DNA from: Desulfobulbus propionicus
Lineage (GTDB): Bacteria; Desulfobacterota; Desulfobulbia; Desulfobulbales; Desulfobulbaceae
Assembly (NCBI GenBank): GCA_002748735.1
Contig: PDTC01000019.1
Span: 20,470-84,469 of the forward strand
DNA length: 64,000 nucleotides
Direction of reading: 5' to 3'
The number at the start of each line of letters is the position of its first letter. The first letter of the stretch is position 1. The position numbers and the translations under genes were made by a program. The notes under the pieces were generated by a model. The model made no database searches, was not told where the DNA came from, and saw nothing but the letters and a program-made list of their open reading frames with translations. Positions 55,938-63,636 of the stretch are shown piece by piece.

Positions 55938-56385
55938 TCATGTGCAAGAATAAACCTTCGTTGCCGGCTTCCAGTTTCTGATGGGCATCGTCCATTTTTC
56001 AGAGGCTTTCTGGAGAGCCAAAAACCGACGTATCATTTGAGAAAATTCGTCTATTTTTACTGGCCTTACGAATGACACTGTTCAAAGATTCAATTGTATT
56101 GATTGTATAAATTAGCAGACCAAGGGCAATCGTTTTTCCTGCAGCACCACGATCTCATTTCCCTTTGCGTACACCTCCAAAATAACTTTCGTCAACTTCT
56201 ACTTTTCCACAAAATTACGCTGCACGCTCCTGCTGAATTGTAAAGATCGGGCAGCGCAATTTGTGGAAGAAACGAATCGCAGAATTGCGGTGAATACCAA
56301 CTAAATCTGCTGCTGTTCTTGCTGGCATACCTGCAACGAAGTGCTTCAACAGCCCTTGTTGCTTGCAACCTCTTAATTTACAGTT
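55938..56385 (-). pseudogene. Chimeric transposase remnant (IS1595-like front, IS256-like tail)
   Basis: From 56385 downward the frame reads GLLKHFVAGMPARTAADLVG, HRNSAIRFFHKLR, a stop, VEVDESYFGGVRKGK, a stop, and DRGAAGKTIALGLL, which is IS1595/ISXO2-type. It then passes directly into YTINTIESLNSVIRKASKNRR and, after a shift, KWTMPIRNWKPATKVYSC, which is the C-terminus of an IS256-type enzyme. Two unrelated transposases have been joined by deletion. It is not functional. Confidence 0.7.
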
Positions 56386-56587
56386 TTTATATACATGATT
56401 GAGCCCTGACCTGTTTAACGTCAGGTGTCAGCCCAAAAACCTTTAGGATATCTGCAGTATAGACATACTCTCTATCTTTAGATCTCAATAAAAAATAGAT
56501 GATAACATCACATAAAAACATACTTACTATCAAACGACCAGCAGGTTGTCGGGAAAATTTATCTGTCTACCCTGACCTCGCTACAAT
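56386..56587. other. AT-rich spacer between transposase remnant and DUF3100 operon
   Basis: No gene seen. It may contain the old right end of an IS1595-type element. It borders the terminator of the membrane-protein operon. Confidence 0.35.
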
Positions 56588-56619
56588 AAACCACCCCATC
56601 GCAAGCGACGGGATAGTTT
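56588..56619 (-). terminator. Terminator-like hairpin of the DUF3100 operon
   Basis: On the minus strand AAACTATCCCGTCGC pairs with GCGATGGGGTGGTTT (three G-U pairs) around a TT loop, directly after the last gene's stop and followed by ATTGT. It is a moderate intrinsic terminator. Confidence 0.6.
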
Positions 56620-56622
56620 ATC

Positions 56623-57129
56623 TTAAATCTGTCCAGTTAGCTTAAGCACAAAGTTAGAAATCGCTGCCGAGGCCACATAAGAGCCAGTAAAACTAAGACA
56701 AGCAACAATAATTATCTTCCATCCAGCTTTTTTAAATAGTTGCAACTCATTCTTAGCGATTGCAAATCCAGCATAGGCGAGAACGGGTGTCGCCATTGGC
56801 AACAGGGCAACTGGTGTAGTGTATTTGATGACAAATTCGTGTGTAGGCATCCAGGGCATTGAGACGAAAATAAGCACCACCGAAACCCATAGTACCGCAG
56901 GCCAACCGATAGTGATTTTTTTTGTGAGAATCAGGCCAATGACCGTACCCGCGTATAAGATAGCGTAACCAATTAACATATCAGTAAAATTAGCTGTTTT
57001 GGCAGTACTGATACCTATTGGTGCATAAAAATTTGCTGCTTGGGCTATCATAGAGATAACCGCGAAAATGATTAGAAAAACAGACCATTCAAGAATACTG
57101 AACGAAGGGGTATTTTTCTTAGAAACCAT
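56623..57129 (-). CDS. Five-helix membrane protein paired with DUF3100 protein
   Basis: 168 residues with about five membrane helices (e.g. FLIIFAVISMIAQAANFYAP, MLIGYAILYAGTVIGLILT, AVLWVSVVLIFVSMPWM, PVLAYAGFAIA, IIIVACLSFTGSYVASAAIS). I recognise no named family with confidence. It is 38 bases downstream of the DUF3100 gene and ends at a terminator, so the two probably form one transporter in the inner membrane. Confidence 0.75.
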   Translation of the reverse strand: MVSKKNTPSFSILEWSVFLIIFAVISMIAQAANFYAPIGISTAKTANFTDMLIGYAILYAGTVIGLILTKKITIGWPAVLWVSVVLIFVSMPWMPTHEFVIKYTTPVALLPMATPVLAYAGFAIAKNELQLFKKAGWKIIIVACLSFTGSYVASAAISNFVLKLTGQI

Positions 57130-57167
57130 TTTAGACCTCCATATCCTCTATTGAAACGTAATAATCG

Positions 57168-57986
57168 TTAGTTACGGGAAAATTTTTTGTATAAATACTC
57201 AGTTAACGGTATCCCCAAATAAATAGACATATACATCCCGGTCGATGTAGTGATGAGATTGCTTGCCGCAGCGTAGGCCATGACTAAATCGGCTTGTTCC
57301 GGTGTAACCAGTTCTTTTACTGTTGCCGCAGCAGCGGTCATCATGCTGGCCGAGCCGACCCCCGAAGCCATACCTAATGCGTAAGGATGAAAAATATTTA
57401 ACGAAGCGAAAATAGAACCGAGAAAACTGAAGAAGAGGGCGCCGATAACTGTGCCCACGATATAAGTTCCCATCGCGCCGATACCTTCCTGACTCTGGAG
57501 CCCCCACTTTTCAGCTGCCAATGCAAGAGAGGGCTCACGACAGACAGAAAATGAAGCACCGATAGATTCACGCCCCATGCCTAAAACGAGAACTGCAACG
57601 GGTAATGTTAATAAAATACTCCCTAAATTTCCAAATTCCTGAAGAACCATAGCCAATCCACCCTTTATGATTTTATCCATATTGGCACCAACCAAAACCG
57701 ATAGCTTGGCGATAAAAAGAATAATACCAATGGTGATACATGGTGTCGCCGCCTTTTGCTCAAATTTTCCAATGATTCCCTTGAAACTCGAGAAGTACTT
57801 TTCGGTCAGTGAAGGGTTTAGAAACAGTCCGAGTAGAAACGAATATACAAATGGGATAAGAAGAAAAACCGCAGGACCGGCCTTGAACTTATGTAACGCA
57901 ATCAACTCAGCAATAACACTTATAACCAAAACGGTTAAATGAAGCTTATACTCCGCGACCTTTGAATGCCAAACACCCGTTCCCAT
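57168..57986 (-). CDS. DUF3100-family membrane protein (putative transporter)
   Basis: 272 residues and about seven or eight membrane helices. GMGRESIGASFSVCREPSLAL and GVGSASMMTAAAATVKEL are conserved-looking polar segments within membrane regions, typical of DUF3100, a family usually found beside metallohydrolases and amino-acid catabolic genes. The transported molecule is unknown. GGAG lies upstream of the ATG. It follows the M20 gene by 64 bases on the same strand. Confidence 0.78.
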   Translation of the reverse strand: MGTGVWHSKVAEYKLHLTVLVISVIAELIALHKFKAGPAVFLLIPFVYSFLLGLFLNPSLTEKYFSSFKGIIGKFEQKAATPCITIGIILFIAKLSVLVGANMDKIIKGGLAMVLQEFGNLGSILLTLPVAVLVLGMGRESIGASFSVCREPSLALAAEKWGLQSQEGIGAMGTYIVGTVIGALFFSFLGSIFASLNIFHPYALGMASGVGSASMMTAAAATVKELVTPEQADLVMAYAAASNLITTSTGMYMSIYLGIPLTEYLYKKFSRN

Positions 57987-58050
57987 TGTTTTATCTCCTT
58001 TTTACAGTTAAAAAACCATTCACCATACACAGATATACAGTAACCATGTA

Positions 58051-59244
58051 TCATGTCAGCAATTCCATTGCCGTCCACAGGTACATTTGAGTTGCCTTTA
58101 CGACCTGGTCAACCGCAACAAATTCGCAAGTGCTATGCGCCTGATGGATCGATCCAGGCCCACAGACTACGGTGGGGAATCCCATATGAGGTGCATCTGA
58201 CCCTGCTACAAAGGCGGTTACTTTAGTATCCTTGCCGATGACCCGTTTATATGCCTTAAGAAGCGTCTGGACCACCGGCTCATCAACAGCTATATCGTTT
58301 GGTGGAATTAACCAAGATGGTTCGGTAATTTCATACCGGACTACCTGGTTTTTTGAGGTAACTTGGTCAAGTCTCAAGCGAAATTCTGCATACACGTCCT
58401 CCTTAGTTTCACCAGGCAGAGTTCGTCGGTCAACTTCTAGAGAACAGCAATCTGGCACCATATTCACCTGCACGCCCCCCTTTATGACACCCGGATTGAA
58501 TCGCCCATGGCCACATAGAGGATGGGGTACCTGCTTGAGAAGCATATCATTATAGTCGGCAAACGCTTGTATCACCTTTGCCATGTGGGCGATGGCATTT
58601 TCCCCTTGCTCGGGTACGCTGGAATGGGCCGCTCGACCGAAAGTCCGGATGAAAGTGCTGACGCGGCCCTTATTCGCTGGGCAAACAGTGAGGTCTGTTG
58701 GTTCGCCAATGACACCCTGATCAGCCCAAGGTCCGTATTTTCCAATATCCTGGCTTCCAAGCATCTGGTATTCTTCGTCGACGATACCAGCAATAATAAG
58801 GTCCCCCTTCATTCTGATGGACGAGCCTTGCAACAGTCTTACAACTTCAAGATAAGCAGAGAAGGCCGCCTTCATGTCACAAGAACCTCTACCATACACC
58901 AAACCTTCCTTTTCTTTTACATCATATGCTTCAGCGTATCCGTCTGACCGCGCGGTGTCCATATGGCCTGCCATCATAAGCGTCGGCCCCATGCCTGTTC
59001 CTTTTAGCCGTCCAAAAACATTCGAGCGACCGGGGAGGATTTCTTTCGTGGTCACCTCCATTCCCAAAGAGGACATTTGCTCCGCAAGATACTCCCCCAT
59101 TTCCTTTTCACGATAGCCTTCTCTAGGTGCTTCATCAAATGGGTTTTCGCTTTTGATCGAAACCATTTCCTTTAAACGGTCGACCAGGACTGTTCGTGCC
59201 ACCTGCTCAATTAATTCATTACACAATCCCACATCCATGACCAA
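58051..59244 (-). CDS. M20 ArgE/DapE-type amidohydrolase
   Basis: 397 residues. Metal-site motifs: MMAGHMDTARSD, GRGSCDMKAAFSA, IVDEEYQMLGSQD, GEPTDLTVCPANKG, and a late GPGSIHQAHSTCEFV. The dimerisation domain has GRAAHSSVPEQGENAI. This pattern fits ArgE/DapE/acetylornithine deacetylase-like enzymes, which remove an acyl group from an amino acid. With the DUF3100 transporter genes downstream, it probably deacylates the imported compound. Confidence 0.86.
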   Translation of the reverse strand: MVMDVGLCNELIEQVARTVLVDRLKEMVSIKSENPFDEAPREGYREKEMGEYLAEQMSSLGMEVTTKEILPGRSNVFGRLKGTGMGPTLMMAGHMDTARSDGYAEAYDVKEKEGLVYGRGSCDMKAAFSAYLEVVRLLQGSSIRMKGDLIIAGIVDEEYQMLGSQDIGKYGPWADQGVIGEPTDLTVCPANKGRVSTFIRTFGRAAHSSVPEQGENAIAHMAKVIQAFADYNDMLLKQVPHPLCGHGRFNPGVIKGGVQVNMVPDCCSLEVDRRTLPGETKEDVYAEFRLRLDQVTSKNQVVRYEITEPSWLIPPNDIAVDEPVVQTLLKAYKRVIGKDTKVTAFVAGSDAPHMGFPTVVCGPGSIHQAHSTCEFVAVDQVVKATQMYLWTAMELLT

Positions 59245-59805
59245 AAACCTCGTTTATTTTAATCATCCTGCCTCAACCCATCGAATTTAACCCATGATTA
59301 ATTATTGTATCGATTTTTAACATAAAATCACTAAGAATTATAAATTTTATTAAGCATTTTATTTCATGCTGATTGGTAATATTTCCTGAATATTATTGTA
59401 TTGCGAAGCCTCGACTTTAATATCCCGCCCCTTGAGGCGATCAAAACCTGTATTCTTATGGTTTTCTAAGTTCTTTCTAAAGCGTCGAATACACCTATGC
59501 TTGCGCCGGGGCAGTTTATTGGCCAAAAAATATTGGAACAACAATTAAAACCTCCTATTCTTCCTGATTTATTATTTATAGTATCAATTAAAAAAGTAGA
59601 TTTATGATAGCATAAAGACGACATTAACCACACGATCTGCAAGGAAATACCCGTCTTTTCCATGATCCCTGACCAGAAGCATATCACCGTTGCAAAATCC
59701 ATATTGATGGTATCCGGTCGACAAAAAAACGCCGTTACACTAAACTGACAACTTCTACTTTTCAAAGTAGAAGTTAAAGGCACAAAAATGATTCAGATAA
59801 TTAAT
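59245..59805. other. AT-rich gap between SHMT-like and M20 genes
   Basis: No supported gene. Minus-strand frames (59359-59783) show Arg/Lys-rich text without a recognisable domain. It contains the inverted repeat at 59750-59775 just past the SHMT-like stop. No clear sigma-54 site for the M20 gene was found here. Confidence 0.35.
59750..59775 (-). terminator. Perfect 12-bp inverted repeat after the SHMT-like gene
   Basis: AACTTCTACTTT and AAAGTAGAAGTT with a 2-base centre, 31 bases beyond the stop. It lacks a T-run, so it may be a weak terminator, an operator or a mobile-element end. Confidence 0.4.
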
Positions 59806-61071
59806 TTAACCGTCAGCCGCCAGTGGATTGTTACCGCTTGCATATATGGGAAAGCGGCCGCACATTTCTTTTACCGCTTTGCTAACGCTTGCGTGGGCTG
59901 CTTGATTTTCCGGCTCTCTCAACACCTGATCGAACCAATCGGCAATCTTGGCCATCTCTGATTTGCCCATTCCTCTGGCTGTGACAGCGGCGGTACCCAG
60001 CCGTAGGCCACTCACTTGGCCGGGGCTCTCCGCATCTCGCGGCACCACGTTGCGGTTGGCAACGATCCCGCAAGCTTCCAGTAATTTCTCGGCCTTTGAA
60101 CCAGAGACCGACTTGCCTTCTAGATCAACGACAACTTGATGGTTATCGCTTCCTCCAGTTACCAATCGGTAGCCTTTCTCGATAAGCAATTGGCCTAAAA
60201 GAGCAGCATGTTCAACCGTTTTGTGCTGTAACTGAATAAATTTTGAGCCTTCGGCTAATTTAAAAATTACGGCCTTGGCGGCAATCAAGCTGACAGAGCT
60301 GGTTCCTTGCCCGCCTGGAAATACCGCGCTGTTGAGTTTCTTGGCATAATCTTTTTTGGCCAGAATCACCCCACCACGTCCTCCCATCATGGTTTTATAG
60401 CAAGTGAAGGTGACAAAATCGCAGTGAGGCACCGGACTCGGAATAACCTTCCCGGCAACCAACCCCGAAAGGTGGGCCATGTCCGCAAGCAAATACGCAG
60501 ACACCTCCTTGGCAATGGTGGCCATACGTTCGTAATCGATTAGGCGGGGATACGAACTGGCGCCGACAACAATCATCTTGGGTTGATACTTCAAGGCTAT
60601 TTCCCTAACCAAATCATAATCAATCAATTCCGTTTTCGGGTTGACAGTATAATGGTCGAAGCGAAAGCATTTACTGGTGATTGAAGCCTTGTGCCCATGA
60701 GACAAATGGCCTCCGTGTGGCAAGCTCATGGCCAACACCCTATCACCGACACTCAATACGCTGAAATAGACGGCCAGGTTGGCTGAAGTACCGCTATGGG
60801 GCTGAACATTGGCATACTCAGCTCCGAACAATCGCATGGCCCGATCAACGGCCAGACGTTCGACCTTATCCACATATTCACATCCTGCGTGAAATCGATG
60901 CCCAGGATACCCCTCAATAGTTTTCGTGTTGAAAATCGACCCCATAACCTCCATGATTGACTTTGGCGCGTGGTTCTCAGCAGCGATCAAATTAAGCGTG
61001 TTTTCCATTCTGCCATCTTCTTTGAGAACCAACTCTGCAATTTTAGGGTCATCTTTGCGTAAGTATTCCAC
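59806..61071 (-). CDS. Serine hydroxymethyltransferase-like PLP enzyme, divergent active site
   Basis: 421 residues, clearly GlyA-fold: LNLIAAENHAP, EGYPGHRFHAGCEYVD, PHSGTSANLAVY, LADMAHLSGLVAGK, PLP Lys226 in TCYKTMMGGRGG, and GLRLGTAAVTARG (carboxylate-binding Arg). Several residues invariant in housekeeping GlyA are changed: Tyr55 and Tyr65 (E. coli) align with Thr51 and His61, and the THKTLRGPRGG block is YKTMMGGRGG. It is preceded by a sigma-54 promoter. It probably acts on another beta-hydroxy or alpha-substituted amino acid, perhaps as an aldolase or 2-methylserine-type hydroxymethyltransferase; which one cannot be told. Confidence 0.85.
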   Translation of the reverse strand: MEYLRKDDPKIAELVLKEDGRMENTLNLIAAENHAPKSIMEVMGSIFNTKTIEGYPGHRFHAGCEYVDKVERLAVDRAMRLFGAEYANVQPHSGTSANLAVYFSVLSVGDRVLAMSLPHGGHLSHGHKASITSKCFRFDHYTVNPKTELIDYDLVREIALKYQPKMIVVGASSYPRLIDYERMATIAKEVSAYLLADMAHLSGLVAGKVIPSPVPHCDFVTFTCYKTMMGGRGGVILAKKDYAKKLNSAVFPGGQGTSSVSLIAAKAVIFKLAEGSKFIQLQHKTVEHAALLGQLLIEKGYRLVTGGSDNHQVVVDLEGKSVSGSKAEKLLEACGIVANRNVVPRDAESPGQVSGLRLGTAAVTARGMGKSEMAKIADWFDQVLREPENQAAHASVSKAVKEMCGRFPIYASGNNPLAADG

Positions 61072-61156
61072 CTGATTTCCATCCTTTTTGAGTCAGCAAA
61101 ATTAACGAGACTGTTTTTATCAAACATGTCAAAAAGTTACGCTTAATCAAGGCGAA

Positions 61157-61171
61157 GCAATAAACATACCA
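61157..61171 (-). promoter_or_regulatory. Sigma-54 (-24/-12) promoter of the SHMT-like gene
   Basis: On the minus strand TGGTATGTTTATTGC matches the TGGCACG-N4-TTGC pattern at exact spacing (TGG at -24, TTGC at -12). It is 86 bases upstream of the SHMT-like ATG, next to a divergent sigma-54 activator gene. Confidence 0.75.
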
Positions 61172-61318
61172 ATAACTGGACGGAGGCAGAGATGATGATG
61201 GATCATTAGCGAAACAATTAATTCTTCAACGATTCTTGATAGAGAGGATAATGCAATTTGTTTCAATCTGATAGGCAGCAAAGACGAAGAGCATTATTAA
61301 AACTGAGAAAGATGACCT

Positions 61319-61380
61319 AGCCGATTATCAAACATAAGAAAAACAGGATAAAAAATGATAGCATATCGGCTCGCCGATTA
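61319..61380. promoter_or_regulatory. Candidate activator-binding half sites (GCCGATTA)
   Basis: GCCGATTA occurs at 61320-61327 and 61373-61380 in the same orientation, 53 bases apart (about five helical turns). The second copy is part of a dyad ATCGGC-TC-GCCGAT (61365-61378). They are 150-210 bases upstream of the sigma-54 promoter, the usual place for enhancer sites. No gene lies in 61172-61487. Confidence 0.4.
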
Positions 61381-61487
61381 ACTATTCTAGCAGATATCTC
61401 AAATATGATAAATTCAGCCTAAGAAAAATCGCTACGAACGGGTCAAGTCAGTCCACCACACACGAGGCTCTAACCGGAGGAAAAGGA

Positions 61488-63278
61488 ATGCCCGACCTTG
61501 TCATTAATCAATCAAAATTAAACGGACTTATAGACATTCAAGAAACCGTGCAACACGTAGTCAGCGCCATATCCGCTGCCCTTGGTGTAGATGTAGCTAT
61601 CATCGACGATCAATTCAAAATTATCGCAACTAGTAAAACATTTTTAAAGACCAGAGGCACCGATATTAACAGAGATTTTATCCGTGGCGTCTATCGTCAG
61701 GGGGTAATGGTTATACCCAACCCTGGTTATCATGAGCTTTGTAAAGGTTGCCGCTACGAAGACAACTGCCCGGAGACCGCTGAAATTCTACGGGTAATAG
61801 AGCAGAACGGCGTGCGTTACGGTGTGTTACTGATGGTTGCCTACACCCAGAAACAGAAAGAAACATTTCTAAATAATACTAGCAACTTGATGGATTTTGT
61901 CAGTGAAATGGCCAATCTAATTTACGATGAAATCCGCCTCCAGGAAAGCGTGGATAAGGAAAAATTAATTCAACGCCAATTAAAAACCACCATCGATTTC
62001 GTGGACAGCGGAATCATCACCATAGACCACCAGGGACGCATTACCCAAATCAACAACCAGGCAAAGACAATCATAGGCATGGAAGATCAGAATATTGATA
62101 ATCATTACTTGAGAGACTTTTTGCCGACACAGATCATCAACCAGCTCGTTCGGGAAGGACGGAAAGTAAAGCGATGCGAAATTCGAACGCAATCACCGCA
62201 AAAAGCACATTGTATTATATCTGCTAACCCAATTATGGTTCATCAAAAAGTGATGGGGGCCGTATTACGCATTCAGGATTTTACGGAATTACGCTCCGCT
62301 GTTTATGAGTTTTCAGCTGTTCAGATTGAAACCAATTTCAGCGACATTCAAGGTAAAAGCGCCGCCTTACTTCAAGCTAAAGAAAAGGCCGCAACTATAG
62401 CTAAAAATGACTCCACAATTTTGATTTCGGGTGAAAGCGGCACTGGTAAGGAGTTATTCGCCCGGGCCATTCACGCCAACAGCAGACGAAGCAGACATCC
62501 ATTTATCGCCATCAATTGCGCGGCCATTCCTGAAACACTGCTTGAAAGCGAGCTGTTCGGTTATGAAGAGGGGGCCTTTTCGGGTGCCCGAAAAGGGGGA
62601 AAACCCGGCAAGTTTGAAATGGCAGACGGAGGGACCCTTTTTCTGGATGAGATCAGCGACATGCCTCTGCACATGCAGGCGAAAATTCTGCGAGCCATCC
62701 AAGAAAAAGTAATCGAACGGGTTGGAGGAATGGTCTCGATTTTAGTGAATGTACGAATCATCACTGCGACCAACGTGAGTCTTGAAAAACTGGTAAAAAA
62801 TGGTGGTTTCCGCGAGGACCTTTACTACCGCCTCAACGTGGTTCCTCTTTTAATTCCACCCCTACGAACAAGAAAGGAGGATATTCCTGTTTTGGCAATC
62901 TATTTTTTAAATAAATACAGTCTAAAAATGGACCGGCCACTAATGACATTTTCTTCTGAAGCTATGGAGTTACTGCAATATTATGACTGGCCAGGAAATA
63001 TAAGAGAGCTACAAAATTCGGTCGAGTATGCCGTTAATATGGAACCAACTTCAACAATCCAACACAGCTCCCTCCCACCTGGCATCGCTCAGCAAGACGT
63101 TAACACAAAAAGAAGAAAACGAACATTATCCGACAAAATTCATGGATATGAAAAAATGATTATCAATGAAGTGCTCAACTCTTTCTCTCATTCTGGCGAA
63201 GGTAAAAGACTCGCGGCTAAAGAGTTAGGAATTAGTTTACCGACCCTTTATCGAAAACTTAAACAATTCAACTTATAG
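61488..63278 (+). CDS. Sigma-54-dependent transcriptional activator with Cys-containing sensor and PAS domains
   Basis: 596 residues. N-terminal sensor (1-150) contains C85-x2-C88-x5-C94 (CKGCRYEDNC) and resembles ligand-sensing domains of the PocR/GAF kind. A PAS domain (about 165-270) follows. The AAA+ core has Walker A GESGTGKE (315-322), the sigma-54 contact loop as GAFSGA (362-367; usual GAFTGA) and GGTLFLDEIS (381-390). The Fis-type helix-turn-helix is at the end (RLAAKELGISLPTLYRKLKQ). GGAGGAAAAGG precedes the ATG. It probably activates the divergent SHMT-like gene. Confidence 0.92.
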   Translation: MPDLVINQSKLNGLIDIQETVQHVVSAISAALGVDVAIIDDQFKIIATSKTFLKTRGTDINRDFIRGVYRQGVMVIPNPGYHELCKGCRYEDNCPETAEILRVIEQNGVRYGVLLMVAYTQKQKETFLNNTSNLMDFVSEMANLIYDEIRLQESVDKEKLIQRQLKTTIDFVDSGIITIDHQGRITQINNQAKTIIGMEDQNIDNHYLRDFLPTQIINQLVREGRKVKRCEIRTQSPQKAHCIISANPIMVHQKVMGAVLRIQDFTELRSAVYEFSAVQIETNFSDIQGKSAALLQAKEKAATIAKNDSTILISGESGTGKELFARAIHANSRRSRHPFIAINCAAIPETLLESELFGYEEGAFSGARKGGKPGKFEMADGGTLFLDEISDMPLHMQAKILRAIQEKVIERVGGMVSILVNVRIITATNVSLEKLVKNGGFREDLYYRLNVVPLLIPPLRTRKEDIPVLAIYFLNKYSLKMDRPLMTFSSEAMELLQYYDWPGNIRELQNSVEYAVNMEPTSTIQHSSLPPGIAQQDVNTKRRKRTLSDKIHGYEKMIINEVLNSFSHSGEGKRLAAKELGISLPTLYRKLKQFNL

Positions 63279-63636
63279 TCATCTGATTTTAAACTGCGTA
63301 TTCCGCTGATCTTCGCCGGTCATCCCTGAGATGGTCAATAAAAAACTGACACTTTTCTTTAGCAACTTTCTAAATCGTCATCATTTTCTCGAATTCAGAG
63401 GAACGGAGGCAACCCCAGGTAAGAAAGGATGATGCCTCTTGTTATCATAAAACATTTCTATACAGGTTCTCCTTAAAAACAAATAACCAATTGATTGTAC
63501 TAGAATGATTAACAAAGTCCCTCTGAAAGACTTGCACATTACATCATATTGTTGGCGGTATCCAAAAAAAGCTTAGCCCTGCCAAGCAACAACCAGAAAT
63601 ACCCTTCAGTCATCCCAGGGAATACTTTTTTCCTCC
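63279..63636. other. 358-base gap at the right edge of the accessory segment
   Basis: No gene supported. Short readable fragments (e.g. EFRGTEATPGKK near 63395-63430) may be debris. It contains the convergent 3' ends of the activator and the korB-type gene, but no clear intrinsic terminator was found. Confidence 0.35.
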
